Shown: positions 18,077-26,051 of the stretch, in pieces
Layout of the letters: every line of letters starts with the position of its first letter
Position numbering within the stretch: the stretch's first letter is position 1
From: Anaerolineaceae bacterium
GTDB taxonomy: Bacteria; Chloroflexota; Anaerolineae; Aggregatilineales; Phototrophicaceae
DNA length: 64,000 nt
Assembly (NCBI GenBank): GCA_020634165.1
Contig: JACKCF010000003.1
Span: 124,001-188,000, forward strand
Direction of reading: 5' to 3'
The notes under the pieces: model-generated
Told to the model about the DNA's origin: nothing
What the model saw: only the letters and a program-made list of their open reading frames with translations
Databases searched by the model: none
Made by a program: the position numbers and the translations under genes

Positions 18077-20323
18077 ATGTCAGAAATTACCCGGCAAGAT
18101 GTCCTTGCCTACCACACCACTGGTAGACCAGGCAAAATCGAGGTCAGCCCGACCAAAAGCCTCACTACACAGCGTGATCTATCACTGGCTTATTCCCCCG
18201 GTGTGGCAGAAGCTGTTAAGTATATCGACGAAGAACCGATCCATATCTACGAGGTCACGGCCAAGTCCAATCTGGTCGCGGTCGTCAGCAATGGTACGGC
18301 AATTCTGGGTCTGGGTAACCTGGGTCCGCAGGCCAGCAAGCCCGTGATGGAAGGTAAGGGTGTACTCTTTAAGCGTTTTGCGGATGTCGATGTGTTTGAT
18401 ATCGAAATCGACGCCAAGACGCCAGAAGAGATCATCGCTGCCGTTAAAGCCATTGCCCCTACCTTCGGTGGCATCAACCTGGAAGACATCAAAGCACCGG
18501 AATGCTTCGAGGTCGAAGAACGTCTGAAGGAAATGCTGGATATTCCGGTTTTCCATGATGACCAGCATGGCACGGCTATTATCAGCGGCGCGGCAATGCT
18601 CAATGCTTGTGAACTCACTGGACGCAATATTGAAGACCTCAATGTCGTCATTATAGGCGCCGGTGCAGCCGCTATCGCAACAGGTAACTTCTATGTGACC
18701 CTGGGCGTCAAGCGCGAAAATATCATCATGACGGACTCGCGCGGGATCATCTACGATGGTCGCGACGATCTCAATAAGTACAAAGCCGCTTTCGCCACCA
18801 AGAAACCCGCCCGTACGATTGAAGAGGCCCTCGTTGGTGCCGATTTCGTACTTGGGCTGGCGGTCGCTGGCTCGATCAAGGCCGAATGGCTCAAGGGTAT
18901 GAATCCCGATCCGGTCATCCTGGCGATGGCTAACCCAACGCCGGAAGTCATGCCGGAAGAAGCCCTGGCGGTCCGCCCGGATGCCATCATTGGCACAGGC
19001 CGCAGCGACTATAACAATCAGGTTAACAATGTGCTCGGCTTCCCGTTCATTTTCCGGGGCGCGCTCGATGTTTATGCCAAAAATATCACTGAAGACATGA
19101 AGGTTGCCGCCGCGCAGGCCCTGGCTGATCTCACAAAAGAAGATGTGCCTGACAGCGTGCTTTCAGCATATGGTCTATCTTCGCTCAAGTTTGGACGTGA
19201 ATATATCATTCCGAAGCCACTGGACCCGCGTGCCCTGTTATGGGTGGCCCCGGCTGTTGCCAAGGCTGCCATTGACAGTGGCGTCGCCCGTCGCCAGATC
19301 GACATAGAGGAATATCGCACCCAACTTATCGCCCGTCAGGGCCGTGGCCGCACGGTTCGTAACTTCATCGTGAATACGGCGCGTTTGGGTGAAAAGAAGC
19401 GCATCGTCTTCGCGGAAGGCCGTGAGCAAAAAGTCATTCGTGCGGCTGCCCAGGTCCAGGATGAAGGCATCGGCGAACCAATTCTGCTCGGTGATGAGGC
19501 AGCTATCCGCAGCAAGATTGCGGAATTGGGCCTCAACTTTGAGCCGACCATCGTCGATTACAATTCCTCGGCAAAAGTGGATGCCTATCGGGATCGGTTC
19601 TTTGAAATGCGTCACCGTAAGGGTGTCACGCTCGAAAAAGCCGAATCCCTGATGCGCGATCACAATTACTTTGGCCCGATGATGGTCCATATGGGTGATG
19701 CTGATGCGTTGGTCAGTGGTATCACACATGAGTATCCTGAAGTGCTGCGTCCGGCGCTGCAAATCTTCGGGACACGCTCGGATGCTTCCATCGTCTGCGG
19801 TCTGTATCTCATCATCGTCAAGGACCAGGTTTACGTCTTTACCGATGCAACCGTCAACATTGACCCGGATGCGGAAACACTCAGTGAAATCGCTATCCTG
19901 GCCAATGACTTCGCCAAGACGCTCGGCATTGATCCGCGCGTGGCGATGCTTTCGTTCTCGAACTTTGGCAGCACCCGTCACCCGCTCAGTGACAAGGTCG
20001 CCAACGCAGTTGACCTGATCCGTGATCGCCGCCCGGACATCGTGGTTGATGGCGAAATGCAGGCTGACTCGGCAGTTGTCGCAGAAATCATCGACGAACG
20101 CTATCCGTTCAGCCAGGTGAAGAACGCCAACGTGCTGGTCTTCCCCAGCCTGGATGCAGCAAATGTGTCGTATAAGCTGCTCACCCGCCTGACGGATGCC
20201 ACCGCCATTGGTCCGATTTTGTTGGGCGTCGGTGCTCCGATCCATGTCCTGCAAGCGGGCGATGATGTCGAAGACATTGTGGCAATGGCTGCTGTCGCCG
20301 CTATGGATGCTCAGAGCCGTTAA
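18077..20323 (+). CDS. maeB: NADP-type malic enzyme with C-terminal phosphotransacetylase-like domain
   Basis: A 748-residue protein, the usual length for MaeB. Residues 1-420 are malic enzyme: SLAYSPGVAEAVKYI, then FDIEIDAKTPEEI, DIPVFHDDQHGTAII with metal-binding acidic residues, and an NAD(P) site with GAGAAAIATGNFY. Residues 430-748 resemble phosphate acetyl/butyryltransferase (KKRIVFAEGREQKVIRAA, then GVGAPIHVLQ near the end), the regulatory tail known from MaeB. It decarboxylates malate to pyruvate with NAD(P)+ reduction, feeding pyruvate to the oxidoreductase at 35385. The ATG at 18077 follows AGGAG by 9 bases. A strong terminator lies 30 bases downstream. Confidence 0.92.
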   Translation: MSEITRQDVLAYHTTGRPGKIEVSPTKSLTTQRDLSLAYSPGVAEAVKYIDEEPIHIYEVTAKSNLVAVVSNGTAILGLGNLGPQASKPVMEGKGVLFKRFADVDVFDIEIDAKTPEEIIAAVKAIAPTFGGINLEDIKAPECFEVEERLKEMLDIPVFHDDQHGTAIISGAAMLNACELTGRNIEDLNVVIIGAGAAAIATGNFYVTLGVKRENIIMTDSRGIIYDGRDDLNKYKAAFATKKPARTIEEALVGADFVLGLAVAGSIKAEWLKGMNPDPVILAMANPTPEVMPEEALAVRPDAIIGTGRSDYNNQVNNVLGFPFIFRGALDVYAKNITEDMKVAAAQALADLTKEDVPDSVLSAYGLSSLKFGREYIIPKPLDPRALLWVAPAVAKAAIDSGVARRQIDIEEYRTQLIARQGRGRTVRNFIVNTARLGEKKRIVFAEGREQKVIRAAAQVQDEGIGEPILLGDEAAIRSKIAELGLNFEPTIVDYNSSAKVDAYRDRFFEMRHRKGVTLEKAESLMRDHNYFGPMMVHMGDADALVSGITHEYPEVLRPALQIFGTRSDASIVCGLYLIIVKDQVYVFTDATVNIDPDAETLSEIAILANDFAKTLGIDPRVAMLSFSNFGSTRHPLSDKVANAVDLIRDRRPDIVVDGEMQADSAVVAEIIDERYPFSQVKNANVLVFPSLDAANVSYKLLTRLTDATAIGPILLGVGAPIHVLQAGDDVEDIVAMAAVAAMDAQSR

Positions 20324-20352
20324 GCAATCTGCATCAATCCATATAAAATAGG

Positions 20353-20384
20353 CGTGTCGTGACAAAGGTCACGGCACGTTTTTT
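20353..20384 (+). terminator. Strong intrinsic terminator of maeB
   Basis: An 11-bp stem (CGTGTCGTGAC with GTCACGGCACG, one G-U) with a 4-base loop AAAG is followed by six T residues. Confidence 0.85.
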
Positions 20385-20402
20385 GTTTGAGGAGAGCGCG
20401 TT

Positions 20403-20801
20403 ATGAGTGAGTGGTTCGCGGCACGGGTGCGCGTCGCCCGTCCAACCGACCAATTAGAGAAGGTCGTCGCGTTTTATCGTGATGGCCTGGGCTTGCCTGT
20501 CATTGGCCACTTTGAGGACCATGCGGGTTACGATGGCGTCATGCTGGGAATGCCCGACGCAGGCTATCATCTGGAATTTACGCAGCATGTCGATGGCAGC
20601 CCATGTCCAGCACCATCTGAGGATAATTTGCTGGTGTTCTATATCGAAAATGAACAGGTCATCCAGCAAATCACAGATCGACTGGCTGGCATGGGCTATC
20701 CCGCTGTTCCGCCGGAAAATCCTTATTGGCTAGACAGGAGCGTGACCATCGCCGACCCGGATGGCTGGCGCATTGTGCTCTATCATCTAGAGCAATCCTG
20801 A
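20403..20801 (+). CDS. VOC (glyoxalase/dioxygenase-fold) protein
   Basis: A 132-residue single-domain protein made of paired beta-alpha-beta modules. Features typical of the vicinal oxygen chelate fold are RVARPTDQLEKVVAFYRDGLGLPVIGHF at the start, then YHLEFTQH mid-chain and the final VTIADPDGWRIVLYH. Metal-ligand candidates are the Glu in YHLEF and the His in VLYHLE. It could be a glyoxalase-like isomerase, a dioxygenase or a resistance protein, and the sequence does not decide. The ATG is preceded by GAGGAGAG. It starts 19 bases after the maeB terminator T-run, so it needs its own promoter or some read-through. Confidence 0.8.
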   Translation: MSEWFAARVRVARPTDQLEKVVAFYRDGLGLPVIGHFEDHAGYDGVMLGMPDAGYHLEFTQHVDGSPCPAPSEDNLLVFYIENEQVIQQITDRLAGMGYPAVPPENPYWLDRSVTIADPDGWRIVLYHLEQS

Positions 20802-20904
20802 CCTGTTACCAGTTTTTTATATCCTGCTTGTTGACAAGCAACGGCACATCCCCCACAGTATGATGGTCTCTTAAAATTGACCCACTTGCTGAAAGGGCAT
20901 TTTC

Positions 20905-22041
20905 TTGAAGCACGTTAGATGGTTCCTTATCACGATTCTTGTTTTGCTGCTTGTTTTGCCGACTGCTGCCCAACTTGACGACTACACTGTGCGTATGATT
21001 CCCATCACAAGTAGGGGATCGAATTTCCAGATGACGGCGGATGGCCATCTGCTGGCCATGCACGAAATCGGCCAGATTTACGCCATTGATGACAGCCTGG
21101 CAGTTGACCCGACTGCACTGCCTGTCCGTGTGTATGATCTGGATGCAGGCGAGCTGTTGTACGAGCTATCCGGGCCACCCGATTTCCCTCGTGAAATCGC
21201 TTTCAGTGCAGATGGCAGCGCTTTGGCTGCCTACTATGAAGTGGGTTGGATTTACCTATGGAATATGGCCGATGGCTCACTCATCAACCGCATTGCGACA
21301 GTGCCCAGCATGGGCAAAATCGCCTTTGTGCCGGATAGCAACCTGCTGGTTCAATCAGGCAGCAGCTATCCCTTCCCGATGGTGATTATTTATGACACAG
21401 AAACGGGCTATATTGTTTCAACCGTTCTCAACCGTTTTCTATCGATGGCTGCTTTCCGGCAAGTGATGGATAATCAACAGTACTTCCCGGTGACATTGAC
21501 CGAAATGCGGATGTTATCCGATGGTGAGACCTTGTTGGCATCAACCAGCCTTGATAACGTAATCCGCTGGAACCTGATTACGGGTGAACAGATCACGCTC
21601 GTTGGTAATGCTGACAATCGGCCCTACTTCGGTGTAACAGATATTGAAATTACACATGATGAGCAAGCGGCGGTCGTCGTCAACTTGCAGCGTGATACGA
21701 TCATCGTCGTCGATCTCGCGACACAGGCGACACAGGAGTATGAATTTGACAATATTCCGGCGGGTGCTTCTGCGCTGATAGACGATCAGACACTCATCTA
21801 CCTGACGGGTGAGCGCGATGCTGAAATGCTAAATATCGCACCTCTTTCGGACATCAGTAACGGGGAACAGGTCGATTTGCGATCACTTGTGGACTTACCA
21901 GAGGGCATCAGGCTACAGGGACTTTATCTTGATATGGCCGCGTCTATGGATGGCAACCGCATTGTGTTGGCGGGTTTCTTTGCCAGCGATGAGCTTGCGG
22001 AAGATAATTTAATTGTGGTGCTGGATCGCGGGAGTAACTAA
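20905..22041 (+). CDS. Secreted WD40/propeller-like protein
   Basis: A 378-residue protein starting at a TTG (20905) that is 8 bases after AAAGGG. The signal peptide MKHVRWFLITILVLLLVLPTA ends at an AAQ cleavage-type site. The mature chain is built of repeating blades such as FSADGSALAAYYEVGWIYLWN, LSDGETLLASTSLDNVIRWN and LIDDQTLIYLTGERDAEM, with terminal W-N or D pairs as in WD40 or YVTN propellers. It is probably extracytoplasmic and involved in binding. No enzymatic residues can be assigned. Similar propeller lipoproteins occur elsewhere in the window (5870-7249). Confidence 0.72.
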   Translation: MKHVRWFLITILVLLLVLPTAAQLDDYTVRMIPITSRGSNFQMTADGHLLAMHEIGQIYAIDDSLAVDPTALPVRVYDLDAGELLYELSGPPDFPREIAFSADGSALAAYYEVGWIYLWNMADGSLINRIATVPSMGKIAFVPDSNLLVQSGSSYPFPMVIIYDTETGYIVSTVLNRFLSMAAFRQVMDNQQYFPVTLTEMRMLSDGETLLASTSLDNVIRWNLITGEQITLVGNADNRPYFGVTDIEITHDEQAAVVVNLQRDTIIVVDLATQATQEYEFDNIPAGASALIDDQTLIYLTGERDAEMLNIAPLSDISNGEQVDLRSLVDLPEGIRLQGLYLDMAASMDGNRIVLAGFFASDELAEDNLIVVLDRGSN

Positions 22042-22131
22042 GCGGCGCCCTTCAAAATATCATGTGCAATCCATACCTCAGACGGCGTCTGGGGTATGAT
22101 TGTTTTATGACCAAGCCGTGCAGGTAATCCT

Positions 22132-22683
22132 ATGACCGTCAGAGACATCCTCATCTATCCCAAGGAAGAAGCCAAGCTCAGGCAGAAATCAGCCAAGGTG
22201 AAGAAGATCGATGCCAGCATCCGCGAGCTGGTTGCTGATCTCAAGGAGACTCTGCTGGCGAATCCGGGTGCGGGGCTGGCAGCACCGCAGATTGATGTGC
22301 ATAAGCGCGTGATTGTCGTACGCTTTGGCCAGGAATCCGGCGAGATGGAACCGCCACGCGAGCTGATTAATCCCGTCATTCTGCAAGCTGGACCGTTAGC
22401 CAAGGGCTTCGATGGCTGTCTCAGCCTGCCACGTGTGGTGACATGGGACACACGGCGGCCAAGCTGGCTAAAGTTTCGGGCGCAGGATGTCCAGGGCAAT
22501 TTCTTCGAGATGCACGTGGAAGGCATTGACGCCATCCTCGTACACCACGAAATCGACCATCTGGACGGCGTGTTTTTTCTGGATCGCATGACGGAAGATG
22601 GCAAACTGTATATCGCAGTCGATACCGAAGAAGGCGAAAAACTCATTCCGCTGGATAAGTTAGCGACAATGGGCAAAAAGTAG
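22132..22683 (+). CDS. def: Peptide deformylase
   Basis: A 183-residue metalloenzyme that removes the formyl group from nascent protein N-termini. Motif I is GAGLAAPQI (about residues 45-53), motif II appears as DGCLSLP, where most enzymes have Glu-Gly-Cys, and motif III is HEIDHLDG. The metal ligands Cys, His and His and the catalytic Glu and Gln are all present, so the enzyme should be active. The conservative Glu-to-Asp change in motif II is the only oddity. No fmt gene is adjacent. ATG at 22132. Confidence 0.9.
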   Translation: MTVRDILIYPKEEAKLRQKSAKVKKIDASIRELVADLKETLLANPGAGLAAPQIDVHKRVIVVRFGQESGEMEPPRELINPVILQAGPLAKGFDGCLSLPRVVTWDTRRPSWLKFRAQDVQGNFFEMHVEGIDAILVHHEIDHLDGVFFLDRMTEDGKLYIAVDTEEGEKLIPLDKLATMGKK

Positions 22684-22684
22684 G

Positions 22685-23068
22685 CTACCGCCGGAAGTTG
22701 TGAGGGTCGCGAAGATAGGCGTCCAGATCGGGGTCTTCATCTGGCTCGACCTGATCGTAGGTAATCTCAAAATCGGGGCCGAGTTCATAGCAGAGGTCCA
22801 TGAAAAATGAGCGGGCCGCTTCGCGAAATTCGTTGCACTCCGATTGGCGCCAGGGACCAGGCAAAGTTGGGAAATCCCAGTTGAGCGAACTTTGATACCA
22901 GTCCGCCAGGGCTGCGCCACGCTCCCGTGTGTGATCGGATAGAGGCAATTTGTCTTCCAGGCCGATGTAGCCAAAGGCATCACGCGCCGCCTGATTATCC
23001 GGCCACAGGTAGGCAGTCGGCCCCCACTCTATCCAGAATGATATGCGGAATCTGGGTTCAGAACTCAC
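22685..23068 (-). CDS. Hypothetical protein
   Basis: A 127-residue acidic, tryptophan-rich protein (FWIEWGPTAYLWP, then LADWYQSSLNWDFPTLPGPWR). It starts at a GTG (23068), as there is no upstream ATG in frame. Its stop is adjacent to the stop of def on the opposite strand, with one base between. The dense aromatic and acidic composition with no signal peptide suggests a soluble protein. No known family is recognised. Confidence 0.55.
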   Translation of the reverse strand: MSSEPRFRISFWIEWGPTAYLWPDNQAARDAFGYIGLEDKLPLSDHTRERGAALADWYQSSLNWDFPTLPGPWRQSECNEFREAARSFFMDLCYELGPDFEITYDQVEPDEDPDLDAYLRDPHNFRR

Positions 23069-23144
23069 GGTGCAACACTCATAAACGCAAATAAATCTTT
23101 ATTGAGCATACCCTGCTAAAGGGCTTGTTACAATTAAAGTGAGT

Positions 23145-23172
23145 GGGGAACCTGTGCAGGTTCCCCTTTTTT
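23145..23172 (+). terminator. Intrinsic terminator, plus-strand orientation
   Basis: A perfect 9-bp stem GGGGAACCT/AGGTTCCCC with loop GTGC, then six T residues on the plus strand. The flanking genes (22685-23068 and 23186-24784) are both on the minus strand, so it may end read-through from def or an unannotated antisense transcript. Confidence 0.65.
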
Positions 23173-23185
23173 GTTGATGAATGTC

Positions 23186-24784
23186 CTAACTAAAGCGTGG
23201 CTGATTTGCCAGTAGTTCAGAATTTACTTCATTCTGATATTGGGCTAAGTGCTCATTGAAGGCTGCCTTAAGCTCCTGAGCCGCCAGTTCATAGCTGGTC
23301 ATGTCCGGCCACCTGGTGACTGGATTCAGCATCTCGTCGGCGATGCCTGGGCAGTACTTGGGGATTTGCAGGCCGAAGATACCATCCGTCCAGAATTCAA
23401 CATTGGACAATTTGCCATTCAGGATGGCCCGAACCGCTGCCCGACTGACTTCCACCGGAACACGGCCACCTTTGCCATATGGGCCGCCCATCCAGCCAGT
23501 GTTCAACAGCCAGACATGCGGCTTATACATCTCAATCCGCTCAGCGAACATCTGCGCGTAATGGCCTGGATGCAGTGGCATAAAGGGTGCCCCGTAGCAG
23601 GCACTGAAGCGGCGGCGCGCAATCGGCTTGCCGTAGTAATCTGAGGCGATCTCGGTCGTGTAGCCACCGAGGAAGTAGTAGACCGCCTGTTCAGGCGTCA
23701 GCTTGCTGACAATGGGCAGGACGCCATCGCCATCTTTGGCCAGCAGGAAAACATGGCGCGGATGTTCGGCGACGCCGGAACGAGTTGAGCGCAGCAGATG
23801 GCTAATTGGGTAAGAAGCGCGCGTATTTTCCGTGAAGGAATCGTCATCAAGGTCCAGCCGACGGGTTTCGACATCGACGACCACGTTTTCCAGCAAGGTG
23901 CCGAAGCGGCGCGTCGTCTGCCAGACATCGGTGGCTTCGTCCATAGACAAGCCGAGGACGTGCGCATAGCAGCCCCGACTGATGCTGAAGATGCCGTTGT
24001 GGTTCCAGCCATGCTCGGCATCCCCCAGGAAGAGGCGTGTATTGTCTGTGGCGAGGCAGGTCTTGCCGGAACCATCGACACCGACGAACAGGGCCGATTC
24101 GCCTTTGTCATTGATGTTGGCTGATGCTTCCAGAGTCAGTACATCCTGGCGCGGCAGCAGGTAGTTAATGACGCTGAATATCGCTTTCTGGATTTCTCCG
24201 GCGAAGCTGGTACCACCGATCAGGATGAGTTTGCGGGTCAGATGGATGATGACGAACACATCGGAATTGGTGCCGTCACGCTCTGGATTGGCACGGAAGC
24301 CAGGGGCATGAACGATGGTATATTCCGGCACGAACTCTTCGAGTTCTTCCGTGTTGGGATGCAGGTAGGTATTACGCACGAACAAATTGTGCCAGGCTGT
24401 CTCTGTGATGACGCGGATTGGCATCATCTCGCCATCCGAGGATGTGCGGACAAAGGCATCCTGCATAAAGACATCCAGCCCATTGAAGTAAGCCCCCATG
24501 CGCAGCAGCAGCTTGTCAAAGCGCTCTGACTGGAAAGCACGGTTGACTTCTCCCCAACTGATGTTGCCCTGGGTAGCGGACTCGGCCACGATGAAGCGGT
24601 CACTGTGGGCTAATGAGGACTGATCGCCAGTGCGGACGACCAGCGGCCCCAGGTGGGCAACATAGCCTTCGTGACGCTGGACGGCCTCTTCGTATAATTG
24701 CGGGGTATTCATTTGCCAGTAAATGCGGTTCGGGCGGTTGATGCCCAACAGGTTGAGCTGTGAGTGGTGCTGTAAGATCTTCAT
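23186..24784 (-). CDS. ATP-type phosphoenolpyruvate carboxykinase homologue with altered active site
   Basis: A 532-residue protein alignable end to end with ATP-dependent PckA (family length 520-540; landmarks ENTRASYPI, FSACYGAPFMPLHPG, NTGWMGGPYGKGGR). However, many catalytic positions differ. The GRSPKDK substrate loop is replaced by GDQSSLAHSD. The K-K pair after AGE-I is Gln199-Lys200. The metal-ligand His of the MHCSANV-type segment is Glu219. The P-loop is GVDGSGKT (235-242) instead of GLSGTGKT. The metal-binding GDDEHGW is GDAEHGW (Ala256), and SGYTAKVAGTE is GGYTTEIASDYY. It is therefore probably not a normal PEP carboxykinase; nucleotide binding may persist. ATG at 24784 with GAGGAG upstream. 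The family knowledge is established, loss of activity is inferred. Confidence 0.8.
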   Translation of the reverse strand: MKILQHHSQLNLLGINRPNRIYWQMNTPQLYEEAVQRHEGYVAHLGPLVVRTGDQSSLAHSDRFIVAESATQGNISWGEVNRAFQSERFDKLLLRMGAYFNGLDVFMQDAFVRTSSDGEMMPIRVITETAWHNLFVRNTYLHPNTEELEEFVPEYTIVHAPGFRANPERDGTNSDVFVIIHLTRKLILIGGTSFAGEIQKAIFSVINYLLPRQDVLTLEASANINDKGESALFVGVDGSGKTCLATDNTRLFLGDAEHGWNHNGIFSISRGCYAHVLGLSMDEATDVWQTTRRFGTLLENVVVDVETRRLDLDDDSFTENTRASYPISHLLRSTRSGVAEHPRHVFLLAKDGDGVLPIVSKLTPEQAVYYFLGGYTTEIASDYYGKPIARRRFSACYGAPFMPLHPGHYAQMFAERIEMYKPHVWLLNTGWMGGPYGKGGRVPVEVSRAAVRAILNGKLSNVEFWTDGIFGLQIPKYCPGIADEMLNPVTRWPDMTSYELAAQELKAAFNEHLAQYQNEVNSELLANQPRFS

Positions 24785-24795
24785 TGTTCACTCCT

Positions 24796-24815
24796 CAAGC
24801 AAGACTAGTTGCTTG
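24796..24815 (-). promoter_or_regulatory. Inverted repeat at the ribosome-binding site of the PckA-like gene
   Basis: CAAGCAA and TTGCTTG form a perfect 7-bp inverted repeat separated by 6 bases. It abuts the GAGGAG signal of the minus-strand gene starting at 24784. It may be an operator or an mRNA hairpin controlling translation. Confidence 0.35.
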
Positions 24816-25156
24816 CATATACCTGGGGCGAGGGGCGTCCCAGATTGTAAATCACGCGGGACCGTATGCTATTGGGGGTGATTGTCATCAGAACAGCATG
24901 TGGTCGCGTTGGTGTGGATGTAAGTAGGAACAGAGCGTCACTCTGTTGGAACGACTGGCAGGCCTTTCCTTAGTTGATGAACACAGCGAATTGCAATTAA
25001 CAGTGTGGCGGCATAGAGGCTTCCTAGCAGGTGAGCGGCGGGAGTGCGTCGCGAAATAATCAGGACTTGTAAGAAACATTTGTAAAAGAGGCAGTGCTGA
25101 TGTCGTTTGTTAAGCTGCACCTGCTGACCAGCAAAACCTGGCGTGGCACCTAAGCG

Positions 25157-25185
25157 AAAACGCATCCGGCAGGCGGATGCGTTTT
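25157..25185. terminator. Bidirectional intrinsic terminator-like hairpin
   Basis: CGCATCCG (25161-25168) and CGGATGCG (25174-25181) form a perfect 8-bp stem with a 5-base loop, flanked by AAAA on the left and TTTT on the right. No protein gene ends here on either strand. Confidence 0.6.
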
Positions 25186-25283
25186 AATCGTGGAGGACGC
25201 GATCAACATTAGCTACATTCCGCCACAGTTGAGGCAGAAATCCTTATTCAATTTCATTGTCAGATGTGGCTCAGGAATCGGGT

Positions 25284-25299
25284 AGTGATTTTTGTCACA
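25284..25299. promoter_or_regulatory. CRP/FNR-family-like site upstream of the hydrogenase operon
   Basis: The 16-base sequence AGTGATTTTTGTCACA fits the CRP-type pattern TGTGA-N6-TCACA at all but the first base. It is centred about 172 bases upstream of the first operon gene. Regulation by a CRP/FNR-type protein is inferred from the pattern only. Confidence 0.4.
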
Positions 25300-25302
25300 A
25301 AG

Positions 25303-25339
25303 GCCTATCAGGAATGTAATGACCTGGAGAGGCTTTTTT
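25303..25339 (+). terminator. Terminator- or attenuator-like hairpin before the hydrogenase operon
   Basis: GCCTATCAGG pairs imperfectly with CCTGGAGAGGC (one bulge, one mismatch) across a 10-base loop and is followed by six T residues, 125 bases upstream of the first operon gene. It either isolates the operon from upstream transcription or attenuates it. Confidence 0.45.
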
Positions 25340-25463
25340 ATGACCCCATATATATAAGTAAATTATCATAGCTTGAAGGTGATAGATGTCAGGCTGGATT
25401 TTGTACATTTGCACTTACTGACATAAGCTGCAAGTAATAAGGTTTGGCTAAGGAGCGTGGACC

Positions 25464-26051
25464 ATGTTAACCGCGATTCTTGTCATCCTCACAGTGTTTT
25501 GTGCATTATTCGCCGTTGTATCCACACGTCTACTACATGCGACGCTCTGGTTGGCCGCCGTCAGCGCACTGGTTGGGCTTTTGCTATACCAACTGGGCGC
25601 GTGGGAGATCGCTGTCATCGAGCTAAGTGTAGGTGCTGGGCTGGTCACGGTGTTGATGGTCTTCGCCATCACCATGATCGGTGACCCACCAGCGACACCC
25701 TATGTTTCGCGGCGGACACTCTTCATTTTCGTTGTCCTGGCGATGACCATGATCGCTGGTATGACCGTCAACAGCCTGCCCGCACCGCATGATGTCGTCG
25801 CAGAGCCGCTTGCTGCGGTTTTGTGGAATGTGCGTGGTCTGGATATGGCTGCACAGATCGTTCTGATATTCGCTGGTGTGATGGGCGTACTCGGTTTATT
25901 GAGTGTGTCCGATGACATCGTGCGAGTACGAGCCAGCCGCGTCGCACATCACCCCACAACAACGGACACAACACACGTCACTGCCGCCCCGGAAATCGAC
26001 AATAGCATGATACCTGCTCCATTGGACAGATTGGAGAAGGAGCCGGTGTAA
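25464..26051 (+). CDS. Membrane hydrogenase subunit, MbhD/MbhE-like
   Basis: A 195-residue protein with about five membrane segments. The third (WEIAVIELSVGAGLVTVLMVFAI) carries the E-x-x-V-G-A-G pattern shared by MbhD, the C-terminal part of MrpA and, more loosely, NuoJ. Two further segments (about residues 73-90 and 125-145) fit a fused MbhE-like part. The C-terminal 45 residues are polar. It is the first gene of the operon, with AAGGAG 9 bases upstream of the ATG, and the next gene begins immediately after its stop. Its role is part of the ion-translocating membrane arm of the group 4 hydrogenase. Naming by Mbh equivalence is inference. Confidence 0.7.
   Translation: MLTAILVILTVFCALFAVVSTRLLHATLWLAAVSALVGLLLYQLGAWEIAVIELSVGAGLVTVLMVFAITMIGDPPATPYVSRRTLFIFVVLAMTMIAGMTVNSLPAPHDVVAEPLAAVLWNVRGLDMAAQIVLIFAGVMGVLGLLSVSDDIVRVRASRVAHHPTTTDTTHVTAAPEIDNSMIPAPLDRLEKEPV

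Larger units (their letters stand above)
24785..25463. other. Long non-coding region upstream of the hydrogenase operon
   Basis: About 680 bases without a convincing gene. It contains a 7-bp inverted repeat next to the pckA-like ribosome-binding site (24796-24815), a hairpin terminator flanked by A and T runs (25157-25185), a CRP-like palindrome (25284-25299) and a second terminator-like hairpin (25303-25339). The stretch 24850-25150 shows no open frame with a credible start; a small RNA ending at 25185 is possible. Confidence 0.5.

Noticed and set aside
19238..20365. A 375-codon open frame antisense to the malic enzyme gene
   Set aside because: It is a composition shadow of maeB: histidine/aspartate-rich, with no family resemblance and no ribosome-binding site.
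24850..25160. Candidate 6S, RNase P, tmRNA or SRP RNA
   Set aside because: None of the conserved core sequences of these RNAs could be found; kept only as a possible unknown small RNA.
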